This document shows positions 1 through 9,073 of a stretch of DNA of 64,000 bases, one piece after another (within the stretch, counting starts at the first letter, position 1; every line of letters starts with the position of its first letter). The notes beneath the pieces were generated by a model. The model was not told where the DNA came from. It did no database searches and saw nothing but the letters and a program-made list of their open reading frames with translations. A program made the translations under genes and the position numbers. Source of the stretch: Erythrobacter sp. F6033 (GTDB lineage: Bacteria > Pseudomonadota > Alphaproteobacteria > Sphingomonadales > Sphingomonadaceae); contig NZ_JALKAZ010000001.1 of NCBI RefSeq assembly GCF_023016005.1, positions 124,001 to 188,000 of the forward strand, given 5' to 3'.

Positions 1-939
1 CCAATTGCCGCCACCTGATTTCGTGCTGCATTGGTTGTACACGCCGGCTTTGAAATAGAGCGCATCGCCGCCATAGGCGTAAGGGTTATCCTTGTCGTCG
101 GCTCCACGGACGAGGCTTCGGGACTGGACAACTGTCCCGAGCCGCTCGTTGTGAAACGTCAAATACATCGTGTTGCGGTGAACATTGATTTCGTAGCTGA
201 ATTCTTCGCCCAACTTGATTCCGTTCTCACCGGGATCTTCCTTTGTTTCCCAGTTGCCGCCGAACACCGGAACGGAAAGGTCATTGCGGTCTGGATCGTC
301 TTTCGCCAAATTTCTTTCGTAGTTCCAGAAAACGACGCCTGATTGATGGCCGGGCTGTTTTTTGAAGTAGATCTTGATCGGCTCATTGCCATAGCCAAAA
401 CCGCTGCTTGTACTTTTGAGTTTCGTTGCGTGAATTTGCCCTACCACAACTGAGTAAGCCGCTTTCGCCTCGGGTTCACCAGCATTGAGCGCGACATGAT
501 CCACCCTGAGCGTGGCATTCAATTTGCCACCAACGGCACCAAATTTGTCTGAGCCTTTGCGCGCTTCGACCGCGAAGTTGTTGCGCGGATCATGCGTGCC
601 AATCCGCGTGTTCGTGCCTCTGATCATCTGTCGCAGCTCGCTGCGGGTATTGCTGGAATTGGCGGTGGTGGTCGCCTTGTTCGGTGCGGCAAAAACAAGG
701 CGGCCATTCTCATTGAGATAGAAAAAGTCGGGATGATGATACGTTTTGAGTTCGGCAACGGTCTTTTCGTCGACCTTACCATCCTTGTTCGCATCCATAG
801 GAAGTGTGATTTTCCATTGGCTCAAATCAAACTTGCTAGAGGGCGCCGGCACCTCCTCGGCAATCGCCGAGGCGGGCGTTAGCAAGAGCGCAGAAGAAAT
901 GAGGGCGAAGCTTGAAGGGAGGAATTTATTAAAAGCCAT
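1..939 (-). CDS. Secreted alginate lyase, polysaccharide lyase family 7 (C-terminus cut by window edge)
   Basis: Reading the minus strand from an ATG at 939 gives 313 open codons running off the window at position 1. Residues 1-27 are a signal peptide (hydrophobic core, cleavage near ASAIA), so the enzyme is exported. FDLSQWKITLP at about 37-47 is the usual start of the PL7 fold. The three PL7 active-site blocks are all present: RSELR (99-103), QIH (168-170) and YFKAGVYNQ (295-303). These blocks carry the catalytic Arg, Gln/His and Tyr residues that cleave alginate by beta-elimination. Only a few tens of residues should be missing. Whether it prefers poly-M or poly-G cannot be told. Its neighbours beyond position 1 are unseen. 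A palindrome at 961-988 lies directly upstream. Confidence 0.9.
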   Translation of the reverse strand, partial: MAFNKFLPSSFALISSALLLTPASAIAEEVPAPSSKFDLSQWKITLPMDANKDGKVDEKTVAELKTYHHPDFFYLNENGRLVFAAPNKATTTANSSNTRSELRQMIRGTNTRIGTHDPRNNFAVEARKGSDKFGAVGGKLNATLRVDHVALNAGEPEAKAAYSVVVGQIHATKLKSTSSGFGYGNEPIKIYFKKQPGHQSGVVFWNYERNLAKDDPDRNDLSVPVFGGNWETKEDPGENGIKLGEEFSYEINVHRNTMYLTFHNERLGTVVQSRSLVRGADDKDNPYAYGGDALYFKAGVYNQCSTKSGGGNW

Positions 940-960
940 TGGTCTGCATCGTCTCCGTGA

Positions 961-988
961 AATTGTCCTACATATTGGTAGGACAATT
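961..988. promoter_or_regulatory. Perfect inverted repeat upstream of the alginate lyase, candidate GntR/FadR-type operator
   Basis: Two perfect 11-bp arms, AATTGTCCTAC (961-971) and GTAGGACAATT (978-988), flank a 6-bp spacer. The repeat ends 21 bp before the lyase start codon, where a bound repressor would block transcription or initiation. TGGTAGGACAA (976-986) fits the FadR-subfamily pattern TNGTNNNACNA exactly, and 963-973 fits with one mismatch. The regulator itself is not in this window. The assignment to GntR/FadR is inference from the motif. Confidence 0.6.
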
Positions 989-1097
989 TCCCTGAACCGC
1001 AAATGTCTATCCGAGGATTTATCAAAAACCTTTATTGCTATTGAGACGTATTCGCAATTATAGTAATCTGAAGCTCAATCAGGGATGGAGAAGGTGA

Positions 1098-1535
1098 ATG
1101 CGGGAAGAAGCGAGATCGGCGTCAGCGGCCGACTGGGTCGAACAGTTAAAGCGGCCCAAGACAGTTGTGTCCCTTTCTCCGATTGCGGCGCGCTTTGTGT
1201 ATTCTCTGCGCCTGATTGCCCTCCATGATCGGGTAAGAAAGGATCCGCTGCCCGAACTCGTGGTGCGGCTGGGCAGTGTCGATATCGCGGCCAAGGCTTT
1301 GACATTGGCTCAAGTGATTTCTTCGACGTGGCCAGAGCCGATCCATATCTCACGGTTCTGTTGCCACCTTCTTTCGCACGATGAAACCGCGATTGGTCGA
1401 CTGCTTGATGGTGCAGCGCATTGCGACAGAATTGCATTCGATTCTGCCGTGGAAGGGCTGGTTCGCCCTGACCGGATGCACCGATTGTGGGATCGAACAT
1501 TGGCGCTCGTTGCGGCGGAATCCCGCACAATATAG
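1098..1535 (+). CDS. Conserved-looking hypothetical protein, 145 aa
   Basis: I do not recognise a family. The ATG at 1098 has a good ribosome site (GGAGAAGG, about 1085-1092). The protein is predicted mainly helical and soluble, without signal peptide or membrane segment, and has several Cys and His residues in the middle (FCCHLLSHD, AAHCDR) with no clear metal-site spacing. It ends 49 bp before gltX on the same strand, so the two may share a transcript. A competing antisense frame covers much of the same stretch but lacks a ribosome site. The plus-strand reading is preferred for its start context and plausible composition. Confidence 0.6.
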   Translation: MREEARSASAADWVEQLKRPKTVVSLSPIAARFVYSLRLIALHDRVRKDPLPELVVRLGSVDIAAKALTLAQVISSTWPEPIHISRFCCHLLSHDETAIGRLLDGAAHCDRIAFDSAVEGLVRPDRMHRLWDRTLALVAAESRTI

Positions 1536-1584
1536 GCCACTGAATAGCTTGCCGCCCTGCGCTTGGCTGGCTACCGCACGCGTC

Positions 1585-2910
1585 ATGACAATCACCCGCT
1601 TCGCTCCGTCACCTACGGGCCGTCTCCATGTCGGCAATATCCGTACCGCCCTTCACAACTGGATGCTCGCCCAAAAGGCTGGCGGCGAGTTTATTCTGCG
1701 CATCGATGATACTGATGCGGCGCGCAGCAAAGAAGAATACGTCGAGGCGATCCGCGCGGACTTGGCGTGGCTTGGAATTGCTGCAGACCGTGAAGAACGA
1801 CAGTCCCAGCGACTTGACCACTACGAGGCAGCTTTTCAGACATTGCGCGATGCAGGCCGCATCTATCCAGCGTATGAGACACAGCAAGAGCTTGAGTTGA
1901 AGCGCAAGGTGTTGCTCGGCCGCGGCCTGCCGCCGATCTATGATCGTGGCGCGCTCGAATTAAGCGATGACGAACGTGCTGCGAAAGAGGCGGATGGAAT
2001 TGAACCACATTGGCGCTTCAAGCTTGATCATGACGAGCCGATTGAATGGGAAGACGGCGTTCGGGGAATAGCCAAATTCGATCCAAAACTGCTTTCTGAC
2101 CCTGTAATCCGCCGCGCCGACGGATCGTGGCTTTATATGCTGCCGAGCACGGTCGACGATGTCGATATGGGTGTGACGCAGGTGCTGCGCGGCGAAGACC
2201 ACGTGTCGAACACGGCGGTCCAAATCCAGATGTTTACTGCGATGGGCGCCGCAGTTCCTGCCTTTGCACATGAGGCATTGCTGGTTGGCAAAGAGGGCAA
2301 GCTATCGAAACGGCTTGGCTCACTTGGCTGCGACACATTCCGCGAAAAGGGTATCGAGCCTGAGGCAATTCTCGCGCTGCTCTCGCGTTTGGGCACTTCC
2401 TTGCCCGTCGAACCTATCACGGAACGCTCCGTCTTGCTCGACACCTTCGATCTGTCGACTTTTGGCCGTGCCCCGGCGAGGTTTGACGATGCAGATTTGG
2501 ACCGTATCAACACAGCCATTGTGCATGCGATGCCCTATGACGCCGTGAAGGACAGGTTGCCCGAAGGGATCGACGAAGCTGGCTGGCATGCGGTTCAACC
2601 CAATATCGCGACTGTCAACGAAGTTGGCGAATGGTGGCGGTTAGTAACCGGCCCGATCGAGCAACCCGAGTTTTCGGATGAGGACAAAGCCTATCTGGCT
2701 GAAGCGGCCCAAACTCTGGTTTGGAGCGATGATCCATGGAGCACTCTGACCGCATCTCTTAAAGATAGCACTGGTCGCAAGGGTAAGGCTCTGTTCCTGC
2801 CGCTACGCCAGGCGTTGACGGGTATGAACCATGGCCCTGACATGGGTGAATTGCTCCCACTGATCGGGGAGGCAAGAGCCAAAGAGCGGCTCGACAAGGC
2901 TGCTGCATGA
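1585..2910 (+). CDS. gltX: Glutamate--tRNA ligase
   Basis: Class I aminoacyl-tRNA synthetase of 441 aa that charges tRNA-Glu in the cytoplasm. The start at 1585 puts RFAPSPTGRLHVGN at the N-terminus. HVGN (15-18) is the HIGH-type ATP motif, and KLSKR (239-243) is the KMSKS-type loop. Length fits the short alphaproteobacterial GluRS, which often occurs in two copies per genome. The frame is open upstream to 1381, but that stretch has no family similarity and would displace the HIGH motif. The stop overlaps the next gene in an ATGA, so the two are translationally coupled. Whether it is the discriminating or Glu-tRNA-Gln-forming paralogue cannot be decided here. Confidence 0.95.
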   Translation: MTITRFAPSPTGRLHVGNIRTALHNWMLAQKAGGEFILRIDDTDAARSKEEYVEAIRADLAWLGIAADREERQSQRLDHYEAAFQTLRDAGRIYPAYETQQELELKRKVLLGRGLPPIYDRGALELSDDERAAKEADGIEPHWRFKLDHDEPIEWEDGVRGIAKFDPKLLSDPVIRRADGSWLYMLPSTVDDVDMGVTQVLRGEDHVSNTAVQIQMFTAMGAAVPAFAHEALLVGKEGKLSKRLGSLGCDTFREKGIEPEAILALLSRLGTSLPVEPITERSVLLDTFDLSTFGRAPARFDDADLDRINTAIVHAMPYDAVKDRLPEGIDEAGWHAVQPNIATVNEVGEWWRLVTGPIEQPEFSDEDKAYLAEAAQTLVWSDDPWSTLTASLKDSTGRKGKALFLPLRQALTGMNHGPDMGELLPLIGEARAKERLDKAAA

Positions 2911-3287
2911 GCCACAGCGAACTTGCCCGACAGCTCTTTGATGCATTTCAAGCAGGCGATGCGAACGCTGCTAGAAAAGTCTGTTCAGCTGACATGATAG
3001 GCCGGCAGAATGGTGGCCAGAAAATGGATCTGGACACGATCCTGCATTTTGCGGTGGCCGTAAAGAATGCCGCACCGGATTTCCGGTATGAGGACATCGT
3101 CTGTTCTGAGACTGAAACCGGCTTCGTCGAGGAGCACCGCGTGCGAGCAAACTTCGGCACACATGGTGAACTTGATCTGCAAGTCTGCATTGTCGCCGAC
3201 GTTCGCGAAGGCAAAATCGCGGCGATCCGCGAATACTTCGATCCCACTGGTGCAGCGGCTCTGAGCAAGGCGCTTGGTCGTAGCTAG
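2907..3287 (+). CDS. NTF2-like / SnoaL-like domain protein
   Basis: A 126-aa single-domain protein with the cone-shaped NTF2 fold pattern: N-terminal helices (LARQLFDAFQAGDANAARKV), then alternating strands ending in VREGKIAAIREYFDP, a typical SnoaL-like closing motif. Members include small hydrolases, isomerases and orphan binding proteins, so no reaction is assigned. It starts inside the gltX stop (ATGA overlap), which implies coupled translation. No signal peptide, so cytoplasmic. It ends 14 bp from the convergent Lrp-type regulator. Confidence 0.75.
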   Translation: MSHSELARQLFDAFQAGDANAARKVCSADMIGRQNGGQKMDLDTILHFAVAVKNAAPDFRYEDIVCSETETGFVEEHRVRANFGTHGELDLQVCIVADVREGKIAAIREYFDPTGAAALSKALGRS

Positions 3288-3301
3288 AACTGATGACCGC
3301 G

Positions 3302-3772
3302 CTAGATCGTGATTGCGGTTTCAAACTTCATTCGCGAATAGACGACATGAGACGTGCATCTCTTCACCGCGGCATCACCGATTACATTTTCCCGAATCCA
3401 ACTCTCAAAAGTTCGCATGTCTGGCATGTGGACGTGAAGTATCAAGTCGGCCTCACCAGTCACGGAATAACACTGCGTCACCTCTGGTGATCGCCGAGCG
3501 CGGCGTGCCAAGCGGTCATAGCCGTCAGAATGCTCTTCAATCATTGTGACAAGTACGATGATCTCGATACCATCAATAGCGGGTTCGACGATCGCCACCT
3601 CTTTCAGGATCACGCCGCTAGCTCTCAGTCTTTTCAGGCGCCGCCGATAGCTTGATACTGATACGCCTGCCGCTGCAGCGATTTCGTCTGGACTGCGCCG
3701 AAGGTTTGTCTGCACTTCGCGTAAGATCCGTCGATCTGTCGCATCCAAGGTTAAGTGAGCATTTCCAATCAT
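3302..3772 (-). CDS. Lrp/AsnC family transcriptional regulator
   Basis: A 156-aa protein from the ATG at 3772. An N-terminal helix-turn-helix (LDATDRRILREVQTN, then PDEIAAAAGVSVSSYRRRLKRL) is followed by an RAM/AsnC effector domain that contains YSVTGEADLILHVHMPD, the ligand and oligomer region of the family. Such proteins bind DNA as octamers and respond to amino acids; the ligand here is unknown. Starting further upstream (to 3928) would add 52 residues with no similarity and overrun the divergent gene's leader. It is divergent from the PD40 protein gene at 3873, so it may control that gene or itself. Confidence 0.9.
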   Translation of the reverse strand: MIGNAHLTLDATDRRILREVQTNLRRSPDEIAAAAGVSVSSYRRRLKRLRASGVILKEVAIVEPAIDGIEIIVLVTMIEEHSDGYDRLARRARRSPEVTQCYSVTGEADLILHVHMPDMRTFESWIRENVIGDAAVKRCTSHVVYSRMKFETAITI

Positions 3773-3872
3773 TTCATAGATAATTTGACCGAAATCGATC
3801 ATCAAGCAAGCGAAAAAGAGCGCATCTGATCGTGCTAACCGCCTATCTCTTTGGTCAACAAGGAGAGTGTAT

Positions 3873-4859
3873 ATGTTGGCATGGGTCTGGACAGTTTTCG
3901 CAGGAATGCTCGGGTTGGAGGCAGACAATCCGCAAGTTGTACCTTCGACGTATGCTGGACCTCAGTTGTTTGCGCCTACCGATTTGAAGCAAGCTGGCAG
4001 AATTACCTTTAGCCCAACGTTCAGCGCCGATGGCGAGGTGATCTATTTTCCGCAAGCTCGATGCAAACGGATTTGGCAGTGTCCGCAAGAGCTCATGCGT
4101 TCAAACCGAACGGACACTGGCTGGAGTGAGCCTGAATTTGTTGCCCAAACACGCGGTGACCGGGTCGAATGGCCGAGCTTTTCCCCGGACGGCAAGGAAT
4201 TGTTATTCTCATGGGCGACCGACCGCCCGCGCCATAGAGGCGCAAACGTTGATGTCGACTTCGATCTCTATCGCCTGAACTTAGGCGATCCCAAGGCGAT
4301 CCCGCAGCCAATCGATGATCCTGATATCAATCGCATTCGAGGAGGAAAGGTTCGTACGCTACGTTTCGTGCACAACGAAACCGGGCCAAGTCTGACCAAG
4401 GCGGGCGATTTGTACTTCTGGACCGAGCGTCTCGACGGTGTCGGTCGCCGTGACGTTTACCTAGCGAAGGCTGATGGGAACGGCGGGTTTATGAAAGCGC
4501 GCCCGTTATCAGCTCCGATCAACACCGAAGGGAATGACGCGCTCGGTTGGGTGCACCCTGAAGGGCGACTGATGCTTTTGAGTTATGGCGATCGCGGCGG
4601 CGAGGGCGGGGGAGACATCTTTGTCTCGACACTCGAAGCCGGCCAATGGAGCGAGCCCCGCAATCTTGGCACTCCTGTGAATTCTTCAGCAGAGGAATTT
4701 GCCGCACGTCTGACGCCGGACGGGCGGCATATTGTCTTCACCTCAAGCAGGTATGCTAGACCCGGGGATGATGGCGTTTTCCAAGTATGGCATACGCCAG
4801 TCAGCGAGGTGCCAGAGCTGGTTAAAGCACTGCAGCGCGTAGGGTACGACTGGCCCTAA
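3873..4859 (+). CDS. Exported TolB-like PD40 beta-propeller protein
   Basis: The ATG at 3873 (328 aa) is chosen over GTG 3867 because the AAGGAG ribosome site at 3860-3865 lies 7 bp from it. The first 18 residues are hydrophobic, like a signal peptide but without basic residues. Several PD40/WD40-like blades follow: FSPTFSADGEVIYF, WPSFSPDGKELLFSW, GPSLTKAGDLYFW and FAARLTPDGRHIVFTSSR. Such propellers usually act in the periplasm as binding scaffolds, as in TolB or OmpA-linked PD40 proteins. No enzymatic motif was seen. It shares its stop codon bases (4856-4859) with the convergent pyk gene. Confidence 0.75.
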   Translation: MLAWVWTVFAGMLGLEADNPQVVPSTYAGPQLFAPTDLKQAGRITFSPTFSADGEVIYFPQARCKRIWQCPQELMRSNRTDTGWSEPEFVAQTRGDRVEWPSFSPDGKELLFSWATDRPRHRGANVDVDFDLYRLNLGDPKAIPQPIDDPDINRIRGGKVRTLRFVHNETGPSLTKAGDLYFWTERLDGVGRRDVYLAKADGNGGFMKARPLSAPINTEGNDALGWVHPEGRLMLLSYGDRGGEGGGDIFVSTLEAGQWSEPRNLGTPVNSSAEEFAARLTPDGRHIVFTSSRYARPGDDGVFQVWHTPVSEVPELVKALQRVGYDWP

Positions 4860-6337
4860 GTCTCGTGCTCGTCCAACTCGTTGCCTGACAGAGTGACGAT
4901 ATGGAGCAAATTGGTGGAGCCGGGTGTTCCAAACGGCACGCCTGCAAGCACAATTTGCTTTGATCCAGCTTTGCCAAAACCGTGACGCAGCGCCATCCGT
5001 TTGCCCTTTGCAATCATCTCTTCAAAGCTGCCAATATCCTTCGTGGCGACTGCGTGTGTACCCCAAAGCAATGCTACGCGGCGTGCAGTGCGCATCGACG
5101 GGGTCAATACGAGTACAGGAGTGTCAGGTCGCTCTCTGGCTACTCGTCGTGCGGTTGAACCGGAATCGGTAAATACTGTGATTGCGCTAATCGAGACGGT
5201 GTCTGCAATTGTCATACAGCTATGCGCTAGCGCGTCAGAAGTCGTCGAATCCGGCGGCGTTTCAAGGAAACGCACGCGTTTCAAATAATCCTCGTCGCCT
5301 TCGACCTGGCGCGCAATGCTGTGCATCATCGCAACGGATTCTTGCGGCCAATCACCCGCTGCACTCTCCGCCGAAAGCATGACCGCATCGGCCCCGTCAT
5401 AGACCGCATTGGCCACGTCGGAGACTTCAGCTCGGGTCGGCATCGGGCTTTCGATCATCGATTCAAGCATCTGTGTCGCGACGATCACCGGCTTACCTGC
5501 ACGGCGTGATGCGTTGACGATCTTCTTTTGGAGCGGGGGAACTTCATGTGGTTCCAGTTCAACCCCCAGATCACCGCGCGCAACCATGATGCCATCTGAC
5601 ATTTCGATGATTTCGCTTAGACGATTGACCGCCATCGGCTTTTCAATCTTGGCGCACAATGCAACCGATTTCCCGCCATGAGCGGTTACGAGCTTGCGCG
5701 CTTCCGCCATATCATCCGGACGCTGAACGAAGCTGAGTGCAATCCAGTCTGCGCCATGCTCGACCGCGAAGGCCAAGTCTTTGCGATCTTTTTCTGTCAA
5801 TGCGGGAATAGGGACCTCGGCATCGGGCACATTGACGCCCTTACGATCCGAAATGACCCCACCTACTTCTGCCGTGCAGAAAATGCGGTTCTCATCGGCC
5901 TCTTTGACTTTCAAACGGATCTTTCCGTCATTGATCAGCAAACGCTGTCCGCGCTCCATGATACCAAAAAGCTCAGGGTGGGGCAGGCATACGCGGTTTT
6001 CATCGCCTGGTGTTGGATCACGATCGAGTGTGAAATGCGCCGAGTGTTTGATGACCGCTTTGCCATCCTTGAAAGTCCCGACACGCAATTTTGGACCTTG
6101 AAGATCAGCAAGAATAGCAATGGGGCGGAAAAATTCCTTTTCCAACGCCCGGATAGCGGTGATCGCTTTTTCATGATCGGCGTGATCGCCGTGGCTCATG
6201 TTTACGCGGAACGCATCGGCACCAGCCTTGAACAACCTTCGCAGCATTTCTGGAGATCGGCTCGCAGGGCCGATCGTAGCCAGAATTTTGACCTTGCGCC
6301 CGCGGGGGTCGATCCGTGTATGATCGCTTTTCGTCAT
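4856..6337 (-). CDS. pyk: Pyruvate kinase
   Basis: Converts phosphoenolpyruvate and ADP to pyruvate and ATP, the last step of glycolysis or the Entner-Doudoroff route. The 493-aa protein has KILATIGPASRS and RVNMSHGDH near the N-terminus, ILADLQGPKLRVG, the active-site lysine block ALCAKIEKP, DGIMVARGDLGVELE for metal binding, and PVIVATQMLESMIESPMPTRAE. A C-terminal allosteric domain is present (STARRVARERPDTPVLVLT). Length is normal for type I/II enzymes. It ends in a 4-nt stop-stop overlap with the convergent PD40 gene. Confidence 0.97.
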   Translation of the reverse strand: MTKSDHTRIDPRGRKVKILATIGPASRSPEMLRRLFKAGADAFRVNMSHGDHADHEKAITAIRALEKEFFRPIAILADLQGPKLRVGTFKDGKAVIKHSAHFTLDRDPTPGDENRVCLPHPELFGIMERGQRLLINDGKIRLKVKEADENRIFCTAEVGGVISDRKGVNVPDAEVPIPALTEKDRKDLAFAVEHGADWIALSFVQRPDDMAEARKLVTAHGGKSVALCAKIEKPMAVNRLSEIIEMSDGIMVARGDLGVELEPHEVPPLQKKIVNASRRAGKPVIVATQMLESMIESPMPTRAEVSDVANAVYDGADAVMLSAESAAGDWPQESVAMMHSIARQVEGDEDYLKRVRFLETPPDSTTSDALAHSCMTIADTVSISAITVFTDSGSTARRVARERPDTPVLVLTPSMRTARRVALLWGTHAVATKDIGSFEEMIAKGKRMALRHGFGKAGSKQIVLAGVPFGTPGSTNLLHIVTLSGNELDEHET

Positions 6338-6403
6338 TGATCCCGTGTCCCTCTTTGCTGTGATGCTATGACACGGAACTATTGCAACTCAAGGGATAGT
6401 CTT

Positions 6404-6739
6404 ATGCAAAGTGATATTGCGGATACGAATGCATCCGATCCACTCGAAGAATTGGACGATGCTGTCGCCGCAGCGGCTTTCCGCCGGTTGGTCCGTCATC
6501 TTCGGCATCGCCACGATGCGCAGAACATTGAATTGATGGGGCTCGCAGGGTTTTGTCGGAACTGTCTCGCGGACTGGATTCGTGACGGGGGGTTCGATGG
6601 CGACAAATCTGCGGCGAGAGAACTGATTCACGGAATGCCTGCGGATAAATGGAAATCAACGAAGCAATCGCCAGCAACCCAAGCGCAGATTGAGGCGATG
6701 GAGGCCAGTTTGGCAAAGAATAAGGCTGGCCTCCTATAA
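6404..6739 (+). CDS. DUF1244 family protein
   Basis: A 111-aa protein starting at the ATG at 6404, which has AAGGGA (6391-6396) at 7-bp spacing. The signature AAFRRLVRHLRHRHDAQNIE and LMGLAGFCRNCLADWI is that of DUF1244, a small helical family widespread in alphaproteobacteria and of unknown function. The conserved Cys pair (CRNC) could bind metal, but this is not established. It is followed by a GapR-like gene in the same direction. Confidence 0.88.
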   Translation: MQSDIADTNASDPLEELDDAVAAAAFRRLVRHLRHRHDAQNIELMGLAGFCRNCLADWIRDGGFDGDKSAARELIHGMPADKWKSTKQSPATQAQIEAMEASLAKNKAGLL

Positions 6740-6832
6740 TCTTCGATCAATGTGGATTGCACCCTTTCGCAGTCCCGCTGCTGCGCGTATCCGGTGCCCA
6801 ACTGATTCTCAATTCACCGGAGATTGAATACA

Positions 6833-7069
6833 ATGGCTGAAGCCACCGATGATCGCCTGCGCCTGCTGATTGAGCGCATCGAACGCCTCGAAGAAGAGAA
6901 GAAAGGCATCGCTGATGATATTCGCGATGTTTATGCCGAAGCAAAAGCAGTCGGTTATGATGCCAAGATTATGCGCCAGATCGTGCGTCTGCGCAAAATG
7001 AAACCCGACGATCGTAGCGAACAAGAGATCATTCTTGAGACCTACAAGGCTGCACTTGGCATGGGCTAA
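6833..7069 (+). CDS. GapR-like DNA-binding protein (DUF2312)
   Basis: A 78-aa protein from ATG 6833. The sequence is almost entirely helical: a coiled-coil forming [20 protein letters not shown] and [33 protein letters not shown], the conserved DUF2312 core. The studied member, Caulobacter GapR, is a nucleoid-associated protein that encircles overtwisted AT-rich DNA ahead of replication and transcription and stimulates topoisomerases. The same role is inferred here. It is slightly shorter than Caulobacter GapR. TTG 6824, in the same frame, would add three residues but is less likely. Confidence 0.9.
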   Translation: MAEATDDRLRLLIERIERLEEEKKGIADDIRDVYAEAKAVGYDAKIMRQIVRLRKMKPDDRSEQEIILETYKAALGMG

Positions 7070-7098
7070 CGTCGATTCATATTGAAATTTTCTTTCTG

Positions 7099-7118
7099 TG
7101 TATTATGTTGATAATACA
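7099..7118. promoter_or_regulatory. Perfect inverted repeat upstream of the YbjQ gene, candidate operator
   Basis: TGTATTAT (7099-7106) and ATAATACA (7111-7118) form perfect 8-bp arms with a 4-bp spacer, 20 bp before the start codon at 7139. The AT-rich context and position overlap a likely promoter. No regulator can be named with confidence; the compact AT-rich dyad would suit a PadR- or TetR-size dimer. Confidence 0.45.
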
Positions 7119-7138
7119 GTAATATAGGGAGAAAATTG

Positions 7139-7486
7139 ATGGCCGGACCTTGGAAAGATTCACGTGGAGTAATTGTTAGCACCACACCGACGCTCGAAGG
7201 CATGCCGATTCAGGAATATCTCGGTGTTATCACGGGCGAGGTGATCGTTGGCGCGAACGTGTTCCGCGATTTATTCGCCAGTGTTCGCGACATCGTTGGC
7301 GGTCGATCGGGCAGTTACGAGCGCATTCTGGCGGATGCCCGCAATCAGGCAATCGAAGAATTGCAAGCCGAAGCGGCCAGTCGCGGTGGCAATGCGGTTG
7401 TCGGGATTGACCTAGATTACGAAGTGATCGGCGCTAACGGTTCGATGCTTATGGTTTCGGCAAGCGGGACTGCAGTGCGAGTTTAA
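7139..7486 (+). CDS. YbjQ/UPF0145 family protein
   Basis: A 115-aa protein with ATG at 7139 and a GGGAG ribosome site. [38 protein letters not shown] and [28 protein letters not shown] are the conserved blocks of UPF0145, also called the putative heavy-metal-binding or YbjQ family. The family forms homopentamers of unknown function. No signal peptide, so cytoplasmic. A dyad at 7099-7118 sits in the leader, suggesting dedicated control. The stop TAA overlaps the stop of the convergent CPBP gene (TTAA, 7483-7486). Confidence 0.9.
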   Translation: MAGPWKDSRGVIVSTTPTLEGMPIQEYLGVITGEVIVGANVFRDLFASVRDIVGGRSGSYERILADARNQAIEELQAEAASRGGNAVVGIDLDYEVIGANGSMLMVSASGTAVRV

Positions 7487-8262
7487 CCGCCGTTTTCCGC
7501 TGCCATAGCCAGAAACGCGACGCCAATCGCTATCCCGTTATGGATGGCGTGCAGCGCAATAGCGGTCCAAAAACCATAATGCACCCGCAGATAAGCGGCG
7601 ATGGAACCCAGCACGAATTGCGGCAGGACGAGTGGCAATAGGACCAGAAATGATCCTTCGGTGTAGTTTGCAAAGTGGACCAGTGCGAACGCAACGCTGC
7701 TGATCCAGAAGGCGACGGGGAAAATCGTCTTGAACCATCCGGGGGACGTTCGCTTCCACAGCACGATCATCGCAATCGTTGAGGCTAGGACCCCGCCCAC
7801 CACTGCGAGGCCGACACCAATTTCGGCGGCTTCACCCGTACGCGTGACTCCCATCACCCCTGCTACCGTCCCCGCTATAAGCATTATCGGAATCACGATG
7901 AGATAGCGCGGCCGACCGGATAGCCAACTGCGGAAGATTAGCTCTTCGATCAAAGGCGCGGCGATCACGACCAGTATTACCGTGCCTACGTTCATTTCGA
8001 GCGAACTGTTCAGGTTTTCGGGCAGCTCGATTCCGATGGCCACCAAGACCAACAACGTGGAAATGAAGAGCAGCAGAAAGATCAGATCGAGGCTGAGCAT
8101 GCGCAGGGTGGCATGCAGGCCATTGCCAGATCGCGCGGTTTGATCGGGCAGATGGGGACGTTTTAGAAAGCTGAGAAAGGCGCGCCATTCCTCACGTGCG
8201 GAATCCGCACTGACAACCTGTGTGCCTGATGCTGAGGTTGGACTTGTGATTTCACCTGTCAT
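7483..8262 (-). CDS. CPBP family intramembrane metalloprotease
   Basis: A 259-aa membrane protein (about 6-8 hydrophobic segments) from ATG 8262. The three CPBP (Abi/Rce1-like) motifs are present in order: EELIFRSW (glutamate pair plus Arg), FALVHFAN and HAIHNG, together supplying the Glu/His metal and catalytic site. Family members cleave prenylated or small membrane substrates or act as bacteriocin-immunity proteins; the substrate here is unknown. About 65 N-terminal residues are cytosolic. The frame is open further upstream, but that stretch is antisense to the yebC start region. It converges on the YbjQ gene with a 4-nt overlap. Confidence 0.88.
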   Translation of the reverse strand: MTGEITSPTSASGTQVVSADSAREEWRAFLSFLKRPHLPDQTARSGNGLHATLRMLSLDLIFLLLFISTLLVLVAIGIELPENLNSSLEMNVGTVILVVIAAPLIEELIFRSWLSGRPRYLIVIPIMLIAGTVAGVMGVTRTGEAAEIGVGLAVVGGVLASTIAMIVLWKRTSPGWFKTIFPVAFWISSVAFALVHFANYTEGSFLVLLPLVLPQFVLGSIAAYLRVHYGFWTAIALHAIHNGIAIGVAFLAMAAENGG

Positions 8263-8326
8263 GCGGTTAATGGGCCCCTGTTGATTCAACACCGCTATAT
8301 TCCATAACGGCTTACAAAGAGTTCCC

Positions 8327-9073
8327 ATGGCAGGCCATTCCAAATTTAAGAACATCATGCATCGTAAAGGTGCGCAGGATAAAAAGCGTTCGAACCTCTT
8401 TTCGAAGCTATCGCGCGAAATTACTGTCGCAGCGAAAATGGGCACGCCCGACCCGGACATGAATCCGCGCCTCCGGCTCGCGGTGAACACTGCCAAAGGG
8501 CAGTCCATGCCAAAGGACAACATCCAGCGCGCTATCGACAAGGCTAGCGCAGGTGATGACGAAAATTACGAAGAAGTTCGCTATGAAGGCTATGGCCCGG
8601 GCGGCAGTGCAATCATCGTTGAAACGCTGACGGACAACCGCAATCGCACGGCCACAGCTGTGCGCACCGCATTTAGCAAACATGGCGGCAATCTCGGCAC
8701 CGAAGGATCGGTTCAGCACGGTTTTGAAAGGCTTGGCTTGATCGAATACTCGGCTGAGGCTGGTGATGAAGACACAGTCCTTGAGGCGGCGATGGAAGCC
8801 GGTGCAGAGGATATTGAAAGCTCCGAAGACGGCCACACAATCTGGACCGCAGCTGACGATCTTCATCAAGTCGCTGGCGATCTCGAAAAGTCGCTTGGCG
8901 AAGCGTCCAATGTGAAGCTCGCATGGAAGCCCAACATCACTGTTGAAATGGATGAGAAAGGCGCAGGCACTCTTCTCAAGCTTATCGACGTCCTTGATGA
9001 CGATGACGATGTGCAGACGGTGTGGGGCAACTACGAGATCAGCGACGAAGTGATGGAAAAACTGGACGCGTGA
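8327..9073 (+). CDS. yebC: YebC/PmpR family transcriptional or translational regulator
   Basis: A 248-aa protein beginning [21 protein letters not shown], the invariant YebC/TACO1 start. It continues through [22 protein letters not shown] and [15 protein letters not shown], with a run of Asp residues near the C-terminus. The family was described as DNA-binding regulators, and more recently as a translation factor that helps ribosomes through polyproline stretches. It lies just upstream of ruvC, the classical yebC-ruv association. The stop overlaps the start of a 30-codon mini-ORF. Confidence 0.97.
   Translation: MAGHSKFKNIMHRKGAQDKKRSNLFSKLSREITVAAKMGTPDPDMNPRLRLAVNTAKGQSMPKDNIQRAIDKASAGDDENYEEVRYEGYGPGGSAIIVETLTDNRNRTATAVRTAFSKHGGNLGTEGSVQHGFERLGLIEYSAEAGDEDTVLEAAMEAGAEDIESSEDGHTIWTAADDLHQVAGDLEKSLGEASNVKLAWKPNITVEMDEKGAGTLLKLIDVLDDDDDVQTVWGNYEISDEVMEKLDA

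Noticed and set aside
1381..1584. N-terminal extension of GluRS by 68 residues
   Set aside because: It lies within the preceding hypothetical gene, has no synthetase similarity and would move the HIGH motif from its usual position near residue 15.
5678..6340. 220-codon plus-strand frame antisense to pyk
   Set aside because: Shadow of the pyruvate kinase catalytic region.
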